A DNA stretch of 64,000 nucleotides, taken from Edaphobacter acidisoli. GTDB taxonomy: Bacteria; Acidobacteriota; Terriglobia; Terriglobales; Acidobacteriaceae. Under the pieces are notes generated by a model that was not told the DNA's origin, did no database searches, and saw nothing but the letters and a program-made list of their open reading frames with translations. The stretch is from the NCBI RefSeq assembly GCF_014642855.1, contig NZ_BMJB01000001.1:2356001-2420000 (forward strand). Reading direction: 5' to 3'. The position numbers and the translations under genes were made by a program. Position 1 is the first letter of the stretch. Each line of letters begins with the position of its first letter. This document shows, one piece after another, positions 35,725 to 44,473 of this stretch.

Positions 35725-36939
35725 ATGGCAGCATGTGCAGCAAAAGTTGTACTGGGGATGACGTTGATGGTACCTGGTGTGCTGACGCTGGCTGCGGCGG
35801 GACAGTCTGCCTCGACAACATCTTCATCTCCTGCAACGCCACCCGTCGCGTTGCCGGGTGTTCAGGCCATCGTCAGCATGCGAACCATTGCCAGCGCCAA
35901 CACGGCAAAAGCTGACGCGGCAACCACACATAAAGGCAGCTACGAGTTCACCGTGACGGGCAGCGACTGGCTCGACACAGGTGTGGTGCTCGAAGCCGGC
36001 GAGAAAGCAAGCTTTACGACAACGGGAACAATGAACCTGACAAATGGTCAGTCGCTTGGCCCAGATGGCGAAGCACGCGGATGGAAGGACTTGCTGCGGC
36101 AGTTTCCGCTAAATAGCGCCAACGCTGGAGCGTTGATTGGCCGGGTAAGCGATGTCAATGCATCGGTTCCCTTTCTGATCGGCGCAAAGAGTGAGGTTAC
36201 GGTTCCGACGCGAGGCAGGCTATATCTTCGTGCAAACCTGAGCGACGATCTCACCGCTACGGGAAACTACAAGGTCAAGGTAACGTTTGCAGCAGAACCG
36301 AAAGCTGCTGCGCAAACAACTACCGCTGCCACCAATGTCAGCAGATTAGTCTCACCGTCAACGTTCGCCAATATTCCCCGACGCGTGTCAGACATGGATG
36401 GGCACGAGGGCGACATGGTGAACTACGCCCTAGTGGGAACAGAAGACCAGGTAAAGGCCGCATTTCAGACCGCAGGATGGACATCCGTGGACAAGAGCGT
36501 GGGCGATGCTCTGTTACATGGCCTAATGGCAACAATGAGTCATGAGGCTTATACCGAGATGCCGATGAGCACGCTGTACCTGTTTGGCAGGCCGCAGGAC
36601 CTGTCGTTTGCGCGCGCCGACCCATTGATGGTCGCAGCGGAACGGCACCATCTGCGGGCGTGGAAGACGGACCAGATGATCGACGGGAAGCCGTTGTGGG
36701 TAGGTTCCGCCACGCACGACATAGGGTTTGAAAAAGACCAGAGAAACGGCGGTGTCACTCACAAGATCGATCCCGAGATCGACAAAGAACGAGACTTTCT
36801 GTTGCAGAGCTTCGACGCTGCAGGCGTGTTTTCAAGCGCGGCTTATGTGACTCCGGATAATCCGCTACAAACGGCGAAGACTGCCACAGGAGGCAGATTT
36901 AACTCCGACGGAAGAATTGTCATAATGGAGTTGAAATAA
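35725..36939 (+). CDS. Exported protein with LssY_C domain
   Basis: The ~404-residue protein has an N-terminal signal (residues ~1-28). A beta-rich domain follows (about 55-185) with a carbohydrate- or lectin-like look (YEFTVTGSDWLDTGVVLEAGEKASF). A C-terminal LssY_C-type domain (~210-395; YALVGTEDQVKAAFQTAGW, GKPLWVGSATHDIGFE) completes it. The function of LssY_C is unknown; it is often in envelope proteins. ATG 35725 follows CGGAGG by seven bases and is preferred to an earlier ATG at 35695. Confidence 0.8.
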   Translation: MAACAAKVVLGMTLMVPGVLTLAAAGQSASTTSSSPATPPVALPGVQAIVSMRTIASANTAKADAATTHKGSYEFTVTGSDWLDTGVVLEAGEKASFTTTGTMNLTNGQSLGPDGEARGWKDLLRQFPLNSANAGALIGRVSDVNASVPFLIGAKSEVTVPTRGRLYLRANLSDDLTATGNYKVKVTFAAEPKAAAQTTTAATNVSRLVSPSTFANIPRRVSDMDGHEGDMVNYALVGTEDQVKAAFQTAGWTSVDKSVGDALLHGLMATMSHEAYTEMPMSTLYLFGRPQDLSFARADPLMVAAERHHLRAWKTDQMIDGKPLWVGSATHDIGFEKDQRNGGVTHKIDPEIDKERDFLLQSFDAAGVFSSAAYVTPDNPLQTAKTATGGRFNSDGRIVIMELK

Positions 36940-36966
36940 AAGAAATACATCTCGCTCACAAAGCAA

Positions 36967-36994
36967 AAGCTGGCCATTTGAAAACGGCCAGCTT
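36967..36994. terminator. Bidirectional terminator between convergent genes
   Basis: Nine-base arms AAGCTGGCC and GGCCAGCTT enclose a ten-base loop. On the minus strand TTGCTTTG follows and on the plus strand CTGCTTG. The hairpin lies between the convergent LssY_C and ComEA-like genes. Confidence 0.75.
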
Positions 36995-37017
36995 CTGCTT
37001 GTGGCAACTTGCTGGGA

Positions 37018-37341
37018 CTACTTCTTCGGCTTGCTGGCAATAATCTGGTCCTTGATCTTGTTGTACGTTGCCTGCGGGATAATGCCACGAGTGACAAGCT
37101 GGTTCTTCGCAGTGTAAGGGCGCCCAGCAATGATGCGCGCGGCATACGCATCACCGATGCCGTTGAATGCCTTGAGCTGATCAGCTGTGGCTGTGTTGAT
37201 GTCAAGCGGAGCAGCCGAAGAGGATGAGGAGGCCGCAGGCTTGGCCGCCTTGGATGTGCTCTTCGTTTGGGCAGCGGACAAGAGCGGCGCCGACGCGAAA
37301 AGAAGCGCAACAGCAAGTAGCTTATGACGAAGATTACGCAT
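37018..37341 (-). CDS. ComEA-like helix-hairpin-helix protein
   Basis: The 107-residue protein has a signal peptide (about 1-24) and a low-complexity Ala/Ser/Lys linker. A helix-hairpin-helix DNA-binding module follows ([26 protein letters not shown], residues ~46-72). This is the small soluble periplasmic ComEA type associated with DNA uptake. The last residues (SKPKK) are basic. No other competence gene is nearby, so a role in transformation is only inferred. Confidence 0.88.
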   Translation of the reverse strand: MRNLRHKLLAVALLFASAPLLSAAQTKSTSKAAKPAASSSSSAAPLDINTATADQLKAFNGIGDAYAARIIAGRPYTAKNQLVTRGIIPQATYNKIKDQIIASKPKK

Positions 37342-37499
37342 AGGGTATTTTCTCCGTAGGGAAAGTGGTAAAGCTCAGGACGTTCAAGCGAAAGAGTACG
37401 GTAGTGTGCCGGACACGTCAATACCAGACCCTCTGAACGCCTTGCCGGCACGCAAGAGCGCGGATTTGCATGAAATTCTGAGGAATCTGGGCATTGCGG

Positions 37500-37528
37500 T
37501 TGACTTCTAATCACGCGACGGCTAGTCT
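37500..37528 (+). promoter_or_regulatory. Sigma70-like promoter of the his operon
   Basis: TTGACT (37500-37505) and TAGTCT (37523-37528) are separated by exactly 17 bases. The predicted start of transcription, about 37535, is only about five bases ahead of the leader-peptide ATG. The leader peptide would then be read from an almost leaderless mRNA. Confidence 0.7.
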
Positions 37529-37539
37529 TAAAAGCACAG

Positions 37540-37623
37540 ATGAGCTTTCAGGGCTTCCATCACGGGCACCATCACCATCATGCGATGAGCGTGTTGGCGG
37601 CTGTGTCCGGCGTAGCGAAGTAA
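37540..37623 (+). CDS. hisL: His-rich leader peptide of the histidine operon
   Basis: A 27-codon open frame (ATG to TAA) contains HHGHHHHH at codons 7-14, seven His codons in eight. It lies between a good promoter and an intrinsic terminator directly ahead of hisI. This is the arrangement of an amino-acid-specific attenuation peptide: ribosome stalling at the His run when charged tRNA-His is scarce would prevent the terminator from forming. A further 12 codons follow the His run. The ORF is too short for routine gene callers. Confidence 0.85.
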   Translation: MSFQGFHHGHHHHHAMSVLAAVSGVAK

Positions 37624-37643
37624 CGAACGCTTACCAAGGATTC

Positions 37644-37684
37644 AAAAAGGCCCGCTAACGCGCACTCCGCGAGCGGGCCTTTTT
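37644..37684 (+). terminator. Attenuator terminator of the his operon
   Basis: A perfect 13-base-pair stem (arms AAAAAGGCCCGCT and AGCGGGCCTTTTT) continues inward with CGCG pairs around a CACTC loop and ends in a T-run. It starts 20 bases after the leader-peptide stop and ends 54 bases before hisI, so it would block the whole operon when formed. A candidate competing pairing joins 37610-37617 (GCGTAGCG) with 37653-37661 (CGCTAACGC, one bulge). Confidence 0.88.
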
Positions 37685-37738
37685 CCTGCTTGCGGGCGCG
37701 CCGCGGCCCTTAGACGAAAATATATGGAGAACAAGAAA

Positions 37739-38080
37739 ATGTCAGTGAAGATCGACTTTGAAAAGATGGACGGCCTGGTTCCGGGCATCGTCCAAGATGC
37801 GAAGACAGGCGAGATGCTGATGCTCGGCTTCCTGAACGAAATCAGCTACCAGAAAACACTGGAGTCGGGCTTTGTCACCTTCTGGAGCAGGACCCGGCAG
37901 AAGCTGTGGATGAAGGGCGAGACGAGCGGCAACCGGCTGCGCGTGATCTCGGCCTCGACCGATTGCGACAACGATGCGCTGCTGTTCAAAGTTGAGGTCG
38001 AAGGGGATGGACTGGTGTGCCACGAGGGAACTGTTAGCTGCTTCACCAAACCAATCGCTGTGATGGGAGAGACAAAGTAA
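37739..38080 (+). CDS. hisI: Phosphoribosyl-AMP cyclohydrolase
   Basis: HisI opens the purine ring of phosphoribosyl-AMP, the third step of histidine synthesis. The 113-residue protein has the metal-binding residues in [14 protein letters not shown] and [12 protein letters not shown], plus [18 protein letters not shown]. It lacks the HisE pyrophosphohydrolase domain, so that activity must be elsewhere. ATG 37739 has GGAG nine bases upstream; ATG 37724 has no ribosome-binding site. It is the first structural gene of the operon, and its TAA overlaps the hisG ATG. Confidence 0.94.
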   Translation: MSVKIDFEKMDGLVPGIVQDAKTGEMLMLGFLNEISYQKTLESGFVTFWSRTRQKLWMKGETSGNRLRVISASTDCDNDALLFKVEVEGDGLVCHEGTVSCFTKPIAVMGETK

Positions 38081-38964
38081 TGGCTGACGTGACAAAGAAA
38101 CTGAAGCTTGGTATCCCCAAGGGCAGTCTGCAGGATGCGACCATCGCATTGTTTGAGCGCGCAGGCTGGCGCATCTTCGCCAATGGGCGCAGCTACTTTC
38201 CAACGATCGACGACAGCGAGATCGAATGCATGCTCGTCCGCGCACAGGAGATGGCCCGTTATGTTGAACATGGCGCGCTCGATGCAGGCCTGACGGGTAA
38301 CGACTGGGTGCTCGAAAATCAGACGGACGTCGAATACATTACTAGCCTCACCTACTCCAAGCAGAGCCGTCAGAAGGTGCGCTGGGTGCTCGCAGTGCCT
38401 GAGGATTCGCCGTTCCAGAAGCCCGAAGATCTCGCTGGCAAGACGATTGCCACCGAACTCGTCGAGTTTACCAAGCGATACTTTGCCGAAAAGAAGATTC
38501 CTGTGACGGTGGAGTTTAGCTGGGGCGCAACTGAAGTCAAGCCGCCGACGCTGGCCGACGCCATCGTCGAAGTAACCGAGACTGGATCGTCGCTCAAGGC
38601 AAACCGCCTGCGCATCATCGAAACTCTGATGGAAAGTGAAACCCAGTTGATCGCCAACAAATCAGCAGTCAAGGACCAGTGGAAGCGCAACAAGATTGAG
38701 AACATCGCGTTGATGTTGAATGCCGCAATTGCTGCGCAGGGCCGCGTAGGCCTGATGCTGAATGCCCGCAAAGCAGATCTCGATAAAGTGCTCGGCGTGT
38801 TGCCTGCATTGAACTCGCCGACTGTCTCACAGTTGAGTGATGCGGCGTGGGTCGCGTTGAATACGATCCTCGATGAGTCTTTGGTGCGTGACGTGATTCC
38901 GAAGCTGAAAGCAGTGGGCGCGACGGGGATTGTTGAGTATCCGCTGAGCAAAGTAGTTGTGTAG
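38080..38964 (+). CDS. hisG: ATP phosphoribosyltransferase, long form
   Basis: HisG condenses ATP and PRPP, the first committed step of the pathway. The 294-residue length and C-terminal ferredoxin-like domain (about residues 225-294) mark the long, hexameric form that is inhibited by histidine and needs no HisZ. The motif [20 protein letters not shown] is at the N terminus, and [20 protein letters not shown] is the PRPP-binding region. It starts in a TAATG overlap with hisI. Confidence 0.95.
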   Translation: MADVTKKLKLGIPKGSLQDATIALFERAGWRIFANGRSYFPTIDDSEIECMLVRAQEMARYVEHGALDAGLTGNDWVLENQTDVEYITSLTYSKQSRQKVRWVLAVPEDSPFQKPEDLAGKTIATELVEFTKRYFAEKKIPVTVEFSWGATEVKPPTLADAIVEVTETGSSLKANRLRIIETLMESETQLIANKSAVKDQWKRNKIENIALMLNAAIAAQGRVGLMLNARKADLDKVLGVLPALNSPTVSQLSDAAWVALNTILDESLVRDVIPKLKAVGATGIVEYPLSKVVV

Positions 38965-38973
38965 AACAGCTTT

Positions 38974-39020
38974 CAGTAGTCAGCTCCCGGGTTTTATTCA
39001 GACTCGGAAGCTGACTGCTG
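38974..39020. repeat. Inverted repeat in the hisG-hisD gap
   Basis: Twelve-base arms CAGTAGTCAGCT and AGCTGACTGCTG pair with one G-U and enclose 23 bases. This is the only sizeable gap inside the operon (73 bases). The element could stabilise mRNA or be a small mobile palindrome; no T-run follows. Confidence 0.6.
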
Positions 39021-39037
39021 ACTTTGGGGCACTTCTG

Positions 39038-40294
39038 ATGAAGCTGGTAAAGACATTTGGCCGCAGCACGATGGCCGCAGCAAAGTTGATCGAGACGTTG
39101 GAGCAGCGCGGCGCCGTGAATACAGCGCGCGTAGAGTCGGTCGTCCGGCGGATTTTAGTCAATGTACGCAAACATGGCGACAAGGCTGTGCTGAAATATG
39201 CCGCAGAATTTGATGGCCTGAAAGGGCAAGAACTGCAGGTTTCACGTGCAGAGATGCACGCGGCATGGGAAGACACCTCTCCCGAGTTACAGGCAGCGAT
39301 GATGGTGGCGCGTGGAAACATTCTCGCTTTTGCCGAAGCGCAGTTACCGAAGGAGTGGAGCTTCGCGCCAGCAGATGGTGTGAAGACTGGACAGATTGTG
39401 CGCCCGCTTGGGAGCGTAGGCTGTTATGTGCCAGGAGGTCGGTATCCGTTACCTTCGACATTGTTGATGACAGTCACGCCAGCGCAGGTTGCAGGGGTGG
39501 AGCGCATTGTTGTGTGCTCACCGAAGCCGGCGCGTGAGACACTGGCAGCCGCGTGGCTGGCCGGCGTAACCGAATTCTACCGCGTGGGCGGAGCGCAGGC
39601 GATTGCCGCGATGGCCTATGGCACACCAACCATTGCGCGCGTGGACAAGATTGTCGGACCGGGAAACCTCTTTGTTACGGCAGCAAAGGTTATCGTCTCC
39701 AGCGAATGCGGCATCGACATGCCTGCTGGGCCGACTGAGATTGTCGTCACGAGTGAGAAAGGTTCAGCAGAAGGAATCGCCGCGGACCTTGCGGCACAAG
39801 CAGAGCACGATCCGGAAGCGCTTGCCGTGCTAATTACGAGCAATGAGGCCCTAGCACGTGCGGTTGCGACTGAAGTCAAAATACAATCCAAGAACAATGC
39901 GATTGCAAAAAAGTCGCTTGCTGCGCAGGGTGTAATCTTCATTACCAAAACCGCTGCAGCGGCGCAGGATCTAACTAACCGTCTGGCTCCAGAACACCTC
40001 ACCGTGGACTCGCCTGCTGATCTCAAGTGGATTCGCAATGCAGGCAGTGTGTTTGTGGGCGACTATGCTCCGCAGTCGATGGGCGACTACGTCTCTGGCC
40101 CAAATCATGTTCTGCCCACTGGCCGCTTTGGTCGTATTCGTGGTGGCTTGAGCGTGACGGATTTCGTGAAAGTTATTACGGTGCAGGAGTACACGCGCAA
40201 AGGACTCGGAAAAGTTGGCCCGCACGCGATTACGCTTGCAGAAGCCGAAGGGCTGACTGCCCACGCTGCAAGCGTTCGAGTGAGGATGCGATGA
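39038..40294 (+). CDS. hisD: Histidinol dehydrogenase
   Basis: HisD oxidises histidinol to histidine in two NAD-dependent steps. The 418-residue protein shows GSVGCYVPGGRYPLPSTLLM, the KIVGPGNLFVTAAK region, DMPAGPTEIVV and the late APEHLTVDSP with its zinc/catalytic His. ATG 39038 was chosen because the protein then begins at the conserved N terminus (LVKTFGRS). An upstream in-frame GTG at 38957 would run through the inverted repeat. The stop overlaps hisC by four bases. Confidence 0.95.
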   Translation: MKLVKTFGRSTMAAAKLIETLEQRGAVNTARVESVVRRILVNVRKHGDKAVLKYAAEFDGLKGQELQVSRAEMHAAWEDTSPELQAAMMVARGNILAFAEAQLPKEWSFAPADGVKTGQIVRPLGSVGCYVPGGRYPLPSTLLMTVTPAQVAGVERIVVCSPKPARETLAAAWLAGVTEFYRVGGAQAIAAMAYGTPTIARVDKIVGPGNLFVTAAKVIVSSECGIDMPAGPTEIVVTSEKGSAEGIAADLAAQAEHDPEALAVLITSNEALARAVATEVKIQSKNNAIAKKSLAAQGVIFITKTAAAAQDLTNRLAPEHLTVDSPADLKWIRNAGSVFVGDYAPQSMGDYVSGPNHVLPTGRFGRIRGGLSVTDFVKVITVQEYTRKGLGKVGPHAITLAEAEGLTAHAASVRVRMR

Positions 40295-41442
40295 GTGTAA
40301 CGGATACTGTTACAAATAAGAGCAGAGTGAAAGTGCGCCGACTGGTCGAAGAGATGCCAGAGTATCATCCTCCTCTCGCCGAGCGCACCGCGCTACGGCT
40401 GGATTTCAACGAAAACACCCTGGCTCCTTCTCCACGCGTCATGGAAAGGCTCAGTCAGATTACAGCCGAGGGGCTCACGAAGTATCCCGAGCGCGAGGGC
40501 GTGGAGAAGGTTGTTGCTGCGCACTTCGGGTTGGGCGAGGGCAAAGTGCTCCTGGCCAACGGCGTGGACGAGGCAATCCATCTAGTGTGCTGCACTTTTC
40601 TGGAACCTGAAGACGAGGCGATCATCTGCACACCGTCGTTCTTTATGTATGACGTGAGCATACAAATGATGACGTCGCACCTGAAGAGAGTCCAGGCGGA
40701 CGCGACGCTAGAGTTCCCATTTGGGCGTTTCATGGAAGCAATTACGGAGCGCACGAAGCTCATCATCATTGCCTCGCCAAACAATCCGACGGGCGCGACC
40801 GTGAGCAGGGAGCATTTGCTGGCAATTGCCAGAGCTGCGCCGAAGGCTGTGCTGATGGTGGATGAAGCGTACTACCACTTTCACGGTGAATCGGTCATGC
40901 AGGACCTGGCCAGCGTGCCGAACCTGATCGTGGCGCGAACGTTCTCGAAGGCTTACGGCCTCGCGAACCTGCGCATCGGGATGCTCGCCGGCAATGCGGA
41001 GTTGGTGAAGTATCTGCGCAAAGTAAGCTCGCCTTACAACGTGAATGGCGTTGCGCTCGATTGCCTGCCTGTGGCTCTTGCGGATGAAGAGTATCTGAGT
41101 TGGTATGTCGAACAAGTTCGTGTCGGGCGTGAGCGCATGATGGACAGCCTTCGCCAGCTTGGCGTGCCGTTCTTTCCCAGCGCGGCAAACTTTGTGCTCA
41201 TGAATATTGGCCCGAAACATAAAGAGCTGGTCACAGCGATGCGTGCACATGGTGTGCTACTGCGCGACCGCTCCGCCGATCCAGGCTGCGATGGATATGT
41301 CCGCATCACCATTGGCATTGAGGAGCATGTGACACGCGGCCTTGAGGCGTTAAAGACTTGCCTGAAGGAGATTGGCTGGAGCAAGGAGCAAATCAGCAGG
41401 CCGTCTGGCTCAGCGAGCAGCGGCATAAGGGAGTTCGAGTAA
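40291..41442 (+). CDS. hisC: Histidinol-phosphate aminotransferase
   Basis: HisC converts imidazole acetol phosphate to histidinol phosphate using glutamate. The 383-residue fold-type I PLP enzyme shows [32 protein letters not shown] and the Schiff-base Lys220 in [19 protein letters not shown] 40291 overlaps the hisD stop (ATGA); a longer frame upstream is a shadow of hisD. Its stop shares one base with the hisB ATG. Aromatic aminotransferase activity is a known side activity of this family. Confidence 0.94.
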   Translation: MSVTDTVTNKSRVKVRRLVEEMPEYHPPLAERTALRLDFNENTLAPSPRVMERLSQITAEGLTKYPEREGVEKVVAAHFGLGEGKVLLANGVDEAIHLVCCTFLEPEDEAIICTPSFFMYDVSIQMMTSHLKRVQADATLEFPFGRFMEAITERTKLIIIASPNNPTGATVSREHLLAIARAAPKAVLMVDEAYYHFHGESVMQDLASVPNLIVARTFSKAYGLANLRIGMLAGNAELVKYLRKVSSPYNVNGVALDCLPVALADEEYLSWYVEQVRVGRERMMDSLRQLGVPFFPSAANFVLMNIGPKHKELVTAMRAHGVLLRDRSADPGCDGYVRITIGIEEHVTRGLEALKTCLKEIGWSKEQISRPSGSASSGIREFE

Positions 41443-42041
41443 TGGCGAAGAACGTAAGAACCGCAACAATCAAGCGCAACACAACTGAGACGCAGATCGC
41501 GCTAAAACTCACCATCGACGGTCAGGGCGCCTACAAAGTCTCGACTGGCATTCGCTTCTTCGATCACATGCTGGAGCTCTTCACACGACATGGCGGGTTT
41601 GATCTGACGCTCGCTTGCAAGGGCGACCTCGACGTTGACCAGCACCACACGGTTGAGGACGTTGGCATCGCTCTGGGCGAAGCTTTTAACAAAGCTCTGG
41701 GCGACAAGAAAGGCATCATGCGCGCTGGCTACTTTGTGATGGCGATGGATGAGACACTCGCCGTTGCTGCCGTGGACCTCAGCGGGCGCGTCGCTTATGT
41801 CGTCGATGACAAGGTAAAGGTACGGCTCGTAGGCGATTTTCAGAGCGAGTTGCTTGCCGACTTCTTCGACGGCTTCGCTCGTGGAGCGAAGGCGAATGTG
41901 CACGTGAAAACAATGTATGGCCGCTCGAATCATCACAAGATCGAGGCAATCTTCAAGGCATTCGCGAGGGCGTTGCGCGGAGCCTGCTCACGCGATGAAC
42001 GGATGCGCGAGATGCTGCCGAGCACGAAGGGGTTACTGTGA
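41442..42041 (+). CDS. hisB: Imidazoleglycerol-phosphate dehydratase
   Basis: This 199-residue monofunctional enzyme dehydrates imidazole glycerol phosphate. Both Mn-binding HHxxE motifs are present ([10 protein letters not shown] and [19 protein letters not shown]), as is [17 protein letters not shown]. There is no fused histidinol phosphatase, so HisN activity must come from another gene. It starts in TAATG with hisC and ends in a GTGA overlap with the next small gene. Confidence 0.95.
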   Translation: MAKNVRTATIKRNTTETQIALKLTIDGQGAYKVSTGIRFFDHMLELFTRHGGFDLTLACKGDLDVDQHHTVEDVGIALGEAFNKALGDKKGIMRAGYFVMAMDETLAVAAVDLSGRVAYVVDDKVKVRLVGDFQSELLADFFDGFARGAKANVHVKTMYGRSNHHKIEAIFKAFARALRGACSRDERMREMLPSTKGLL

Positions 42042-42316
42042 GCCTTCCTCTCGATTTGCGAAGGAAGCTAGCTTGGACTAGTTTTTGCGTGCTACTCGTT
42101 GACCTCATATTCCTTATTGCTTGGCAATATATTCGCGTTTCTGATATCTGTCGGCAGCGGTCTCTCGGGTTATGGTGCGGTTTACTTCTTGCTCTTGTTG
42201 CTCTCACTTTGTCCCTGTTTGGCAATGGCTGGAAGCGCCTCGCATTCGCAACTGGAGCCGTGATCTCTTCGTATCTTTGGATCAGTTGGATGTTGTGGAT
42301 GGTGCAGACATGTTAG
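42038..42316 (+). CDS. Small membrane protein inserted in the his operon
   Basis: This 92-residue protein has three hydrophobic segments (about residues 12-28, 43-60 and 70-90) and little else. I do not recognise it. It starts with GTG overlapping the hisB stop by four bases and its end overlaps the hisH start by seven bases. Translation is therefore likely, and it is the only non-his gene in the operon. Base composition is lower in GC than its neighbours, which hints at a later insertion. Confidence 0.65.
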   Translation: MSLPLDLRRKLAWTSFCVLLVDLIFLIAWQYIRVSDICRQRSLGLWCGLLLALVALTLSLFGNGWKRLAFATGAVISSYLWISWMLWMVQTC

Positions 42317-42918
42317 CCGTCATTGACTACAAAGCGGGGAACCTGACTAGCGTGCTCAAGGCGCTCAATTATCTTGGCGCGGAGACTCATGTTACGCAGT
42401 CGCCTGACGAGGTGCGTAAGGCGAGCAAGATTGTGCTTCCTGGCGTTGGGCATTTTCAGGCTACGCAGCTTTTGCATGATCTCGGCTTGACTGAGGCTGT
42501 GCGCGAGAGTGTGGCTCGTGGTGCGTGGTTTCTCGGGATTTGTGTTGGGTTGCAGTGGTTGTTTGAAGGTTCGACGGAGGCTCCGGGTACGGCTGGTCTT
42601 GGGCATTTTGCTGGCGCGTGCGAGCACTTCCCTACTCTCTACGACGGCGCGGAGTTGAAGTCACCTCACGTCGGCTGGAACTCGCTCGAAGACGTGCGTG
42701 CGGACTCGAAGTTGCTGCGCGGCGTGAAGGATGGCGGTTTCGTTTACTACACGCACTCGTGGCGTGCTCCTTTGGTTGAGGGGACTGCGGCGGTAACGAA
42801 CTACGGTGGTGCGTTTACTGGTGTGGTGGAGCGCGACAACGTGATGGGTGTGCAGTTCCATCCGGAGAAGTCGAGTGCGGTTGGTTTACAGGTTTTGAAG
42901 AACTTCGTGGAGTTGTGA
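42310..42918 (+). CDS. hisH: Imidazole glycerol phosphate synthase, glutaminase subunit
   Basis: HisH releases ammonia from glutamine and passes it to HisF. The 202-residue class I amidotransferase has the nucleophile Cys78 ([15 protein letters not shown]) and His184/Glu186 (VQFHPEKSS). ATG 42310 starts the conserved [11 protein letters not shown] segment; longer upstream frames lie in the preceding gene. Its stop overlaps the hisF ATG, which suits the 1:1 HisH-HisF complex. Confidence 0.95.
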   Translation: MLAVIDYKAGNLTSVLKALNYLGAETHVTQSPDEVRKASKIVLPGVGHFQATQLLHDLGLTEAVRESVARGAWFLGICVGLQWLFEGSTEAPGTAGLGHFAGACEHFPTLYDGAELKSPHVGWNSLEDVRADSKLLRGVKDGGFVYYTHSWRAPLVEGTAAVTNYGGAFTGVVERDNVMGVQFHPEKSSAVGLQVLKNFVEL

Positions 42919-43688
42919 TGCTGACGAAGAGAATCATTGCGTGTCTCGATGTGCGCGGCGGGCGGGTCGTGAAGGGTGTTCAGTTTGTGGACATCATCGA
43001 CACGGGCGATCCGGCGGAGCTGGCGCATCGCCATGCGGCCGCGGGGGCCGATGAGATCGTGCTGCTCGACATTACGGCTACACACGAGGGGCGTGGGACG
43101 CTGCTCGATACGGTGAAGCGGACCGCAGCGGCGTTGTTTGTTCCGTTCACCGTCGGCGGCGGGATTCGCTCGGCCGAGGACGCGGCGGCGGTCTTCGGTG
43201 CGGGGGCGGACAAGGTGAGCATCAACTCTTCGGCCATCGCGCGGCCCGAGTTGATTGGTGAGATCGGCGGCAGCTTCGGGGCGCAGGCGGTGATCGTTGC
43301 GATCGACGCTCGGCGCGGCCAGAGCAGAGTTGAGGATGCTGAGGTCTACGTGAGCGGGGGGCGGAAGCCTACCGGACAGAAGGTCGTCGAGTGGGCGCGT
43401 GAGGCTGAGGAACGCGGCGCTGGTGAGATTTTGCTGACTTCGATGGATACTGACGGGATGCGCTCAGGCTTCGACTGCGAGCTGACAGCGGCGGTGAGCT
43501 CGGCGGTGCAGATTCCGGTGATCGCGTCGGGCGGCGCGGGAACTGCGGGGCACTTTGCTGAGGTCTTCGGTCGCGGACGAGCCGATGCGGCGCTGGCGGC
43601 GAGCATCTTCCACTTTGGCGTGACCGACTCGCGGGAGCTGAAGACTGAGTTGCAGCGCGCTGGCGTTAGTGTGCGGTTGCCCTGCTGA
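42918..43688 (+). CDS. hisF: Imidazole glycerol phosphate synthase, cyclase subunit
   Basis: HisF closes the imidazole ring and releases AICAR for purine synthesis. The 256-residue TIM barrel has the two catalytic aspartates, Asp11 ([13 protein letters not shown]) and Asp130 (VAIDARRG), and phosphate-binding glycines ([14 protein letters not shown]). It is the last gene of the plus-strand his operon. Its 3' end overlaps the convergent CHAD gene by 23 bases, with no terminator between them. Confidence 0.95.
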   Translation: MLTKRIIACLDVRGGRVVKGVQFVDIIDTGDPAELAHRHAAAGADEIVLLDITATHEGRGTLLDTVKRTAAALFVPFTVGGGIRSAEDAAAVFGAGADKVSINSSAIARPELIGEIGGSFGAQAVIVAIDARRGQSRVEDAEVYVSGGRKPTGQKVVEWAREAEERGAGEILLTSMDTDGMRSGFDCELTAAVSSAVQIPVIASGGAGTAGHFAEVFGRGRADAALAASIFHFGVTDSRELKTELQRAGVSVRLPC

Positions 43689-44448
43689 AGTAGCGCTTGT
43701 GCAGTTCGCCGGCCAGCGTGAGAGCGTTGTGGAGCTTTGCGGAGGCAGTGGAGCGGATTGCGTTCAGCAGGTCGAACTCCTGTCTCTCTTGAAAGAGCTC
43801 GGTTGTGATGGATTGGAGTTCGCTCCAGTCGTGCCATTCGCCGATGGCTCCTGTCGCTTCCTCCAGAGTGCTTACCAGCTCTGCGTCACTGTTGGCGGAG
43901 AGCTCGAGTGTGTAGCGCAGCTCCTTCAGCTTGATTCGGTAGCGATGAAGATCTGCGGCGCCAATCCGAGGTGAGATGGACAGAGCGGCTTGGAGGGTGG
44001 CGGCTGCGAACTCGATCTTCTCCTGGACGTCGAGGTGAGCCAGTAGTTGCTTGCGGCACCGCTTCAGAGCGCGCCTAGCTGCCTCCCGGTGATTGGAGAC
44101 GGTGGACTTCAGCCTGCGAGCGGCTTTCTTGCGCTGGGCGGAGAGGTGCTCGGCCAGGGCGGCCAGCGCTTCCTCCTGTCCCGGGACGGCAAGCTGACGG
44201 GTGAATCCGGTGAGGACGTCGAGGTCGCGGACCTTGCCTGCTCTCCTGCGCAGGCGGGTGGTGGTTTTGAGGAGGCGATGCGCGGCGGGCTCGTCTTCGA
44301 GCTCTAGGGCGTGGATGGCGGCTTCGAGACGGCGGCTTCGGGTGCGGAGGTCGTGGACTTCCTTCGGCGCGTTGGTGCGCAGGATGCGGTCCAGCGACTT
44401 GCGGAACCGGCGGAATGTCCTCTCGACCTTGTCTTCGTCTCGCGTCAT
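43666..44448 (-). CDS. CHAD-domain protein
   Basis: The ~260-residue helical protein carries the CHAD pattern of conserved His and basic residues ([45 protein letters not shown]). CHAD domains bind polyphosphate and often accompany CYTH phosphatases; none is seen here. ATG 44448 lies 25 bases after hisA. The frame extends to 44526, which would overlap hisA and lacks a better start signal. It is probably cotranscribed with hisA. Confidence 0.88.
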   Translation of the reverse strand: MTRDEDKVERTFRRFRKSLDRILRTNAPKEVHDLRTRSRRLEAAIHALELEDEPAAHRLLKTTTRLRRRAGKVRDLDVLTGFTRQLAVPGQEEALAALAEHLSAQRKKAARRLKSTVSNHREAARRALKRCRKQLLAHLDVQEKIEFAAATLQAALSISPRIGAADLHRYRIKLKELRYTLELSANSDAELVSTLEEATGAIGEWHDWSELQSITTELFQERQEFDLLNAIRSTASAKLHNALTLAGELHKRYFSRATAH

Positions 44449-44473
44449 ATCCCTGCCTGACGGAGTTGCTCGG

